Source: a virus
Reading direction: 5' to 3' (one strand)
Length of the DNA: 64,000 nt
IMG/VR virus record: IMGVR_UViG_3300043429_000212
Span: 1-64,000 of that record
Of the stretch, positions 63,513-64,000 are shown piece by piece; the first letter of the stretch is position 1; the number at the start of each line of letters is the position of its first letter. The notes beneath the pieces are model-generated. The model was not told where the DNA came from. It saw nothing but the letters and a program-made list of their open reading frames with translations, and ran no database searches. The position numbers and the translations under genes were made by a program.

Positions 63513-64000
63513 TCAATAATAACCGACACGCCTGCGGACGATCTGCTCGTCCTGCTCGTCGGTAGCAATGGAGATGAACCCACCCTTACGGAACCTCATA
63601 AGGGCCTGGGATGCCGAGTCGGTCAAGTCATCATGCTCCCCATAAGGGAACTCCGCCATCTCTTCAGCAACCTCCTCTGCCCACCTCCGGTCAGGTCTCC
63701 AGACCATCCCAGAGGCAAACAGATCCACTATCGAGTTCACCCGGGCAATCTTGTCCTGTCCCTTGTAAGGGGTGTACTCCGACACCGGAACACCCACCTT
63801 GCGTAGCTCATAGACCAAAGGAGCCCCAGCAGCCCTCTTCTCAATGATGGTGGTGTCCGGGTTCCATTCCTTGTACATCTCCACCGCCTTCCTCTTCAGA
63901 TCCGGGAACTCCATCCGCTCCTTCAAGGCATCCAAAAGGATGATGTTCGGAACCATGTTCCCGTGCCTGTCCTCCCTGTTAAAGACTCCCCAGGTGGTAC
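63513..64000 (-). CDS. terL: terminase large subunit, C-terminal nuclease part (cut by window edge)
   Basis: The frame is open to the right edge and ends at 63513: about 162 residues. At the edge it reads TTWGVFNREDRHGNMVPNII, then LDALKERMEFPDLKRKAVEM, VDLFASGMVWRPDRRWAEEV and FPYGEHDDLTDSASQALMRF. This is the RNase H-like nuclease end of TerL; the aspartates in GEHDD...D belong to the metal site. The N-terminal part is at 1-124 on the same strand, so the ATPase core is missing from the window. Confidence 0.92.
   Translation of the reverse strand, partial: TTWGVFNREDRHGNMVPNIILLDALKERMEFPDLKRKAVEMYKEWNPDTTIIEKRAAGAPLVYELRKVGVPVSEYTPYKGQDKIARVNSIVDLFASGMVWRPDRRWAEEVAEEMAEFPYGEHDDLTDSASQALMRFRKGGFISIATDEQDEQIVRRRVGYY

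Noticed and set aside
1-64000. CRISPR array
   Set aside because: No regularly spaced direct repeats with unique spacers were seen; the tandem repeats found are contiguous iterons or coding repeats.
1-64000. Lysogeny module (integrase, CI-like repressor, attachment site)
   Set aside because: No tyrosine or serine recombinase motif was found, and the only LexA-like protein lacks the self-cleaving part within the window. A lytic lifestyle is more likely, though the missing ~1 kb was not seen.

Overview
The window is almost the whole genome of a tailed double-stranded DNA phage, most likely a short-tailed (podovirus-type) phage of a Gram-negative host. The evidence is a P22-like portal, a scaffold, an HK97-fold capsid protein, T7 gp11/P22 gp4-like connector proteins, a gp10-like tail protein and large internal virion proteins, with no tape measure, tail sheath or major tail tube. 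The small-gene repertoire resembles phages of beta-proteobacteria, but that host guess is only an inference. The terminase large subunit is split over the two window ends: its first 41 codons lie at 124-2 and its last ~163 codons at 64000-63513, on the same strand. The map is therefore probably circular (or circularly permuted), about 65 kb long, with only the middle of terL missing.

Layout. (1) 1-1255, minus strand: TerS, a LexA-type winged-helix protein and the start of TerL, with tandem repeats and palindromes between them. (2) 1256-1709: non-coding, with four perfect DnaA boxes (candidate origin) and operator-like dyads. (3) 1710-7365, plus strand: a SprT-like metalloprotein, a MoxR/CobS-type AAA+ ATPase, a CobT-like VWA protein, a tiny membrane peptide and small accessory genes, closed by 11-bp iterons and a terminator. 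(4) 7519-10297, minus strand: a T7 gp4-like primase-helicase operon. (5) 10298-10883: non-coding, with a cloverleaf-like fold and a candidate small RNA. (6) 10807-11289, minus strand: a RusA-like resolvase, divergent from (7) 11301-21663, plus strand: RecB/Cas4-like exonuclease, single-strand annealing protein, SSB-like protein, MazG-like protein and about thirty tiny, tightly overlapping accessory genes. (8) 21638-64000, minus strand: the virion module. Read in its direction of transcription it runs portal, GroES-like protein, scaffold, capsid, fibres, connectors, adhesins, lysis genes, gp10-like protein and internal virion proteins, ending in a 2,436-residue polyvalent protein.

How the genes work together. 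No DNA polymerase, RNA polymerase, ligase or integrase is visible. Replication probably recruits host DnaA and host polymerase, with the phage primase-helicase, exonuclease, annealing protein, SSB-like protein and RusA running replication and recombination-dependent concatemer formation. Packaging uses TerS/TerL. The GroES-like protein sits directly beside the scaffold and capsid genes. Adsorption appears to rely on several fibre or adhesin proteins: a 1,907-residue modular repeat protein, a glycine-rich adhesin and a collar-type fibre. Lysis uses a GH24 endolysin, a GTA-type holin and a membrane/coiled-coil partner.

Most notable signals: an 8-base word (GTGTAAAC / GTTTACAC) scattered over the whole genome in all frames and both orientations; a predicted ~80-nt RNA exposing a pyrimidine-rich anti-Shine-Dalgarno segment; a GG-x4-Y-x2-GG motif shared by unrelated virion proteins; and an early gene that copies the C-terminal module of the scaffold.
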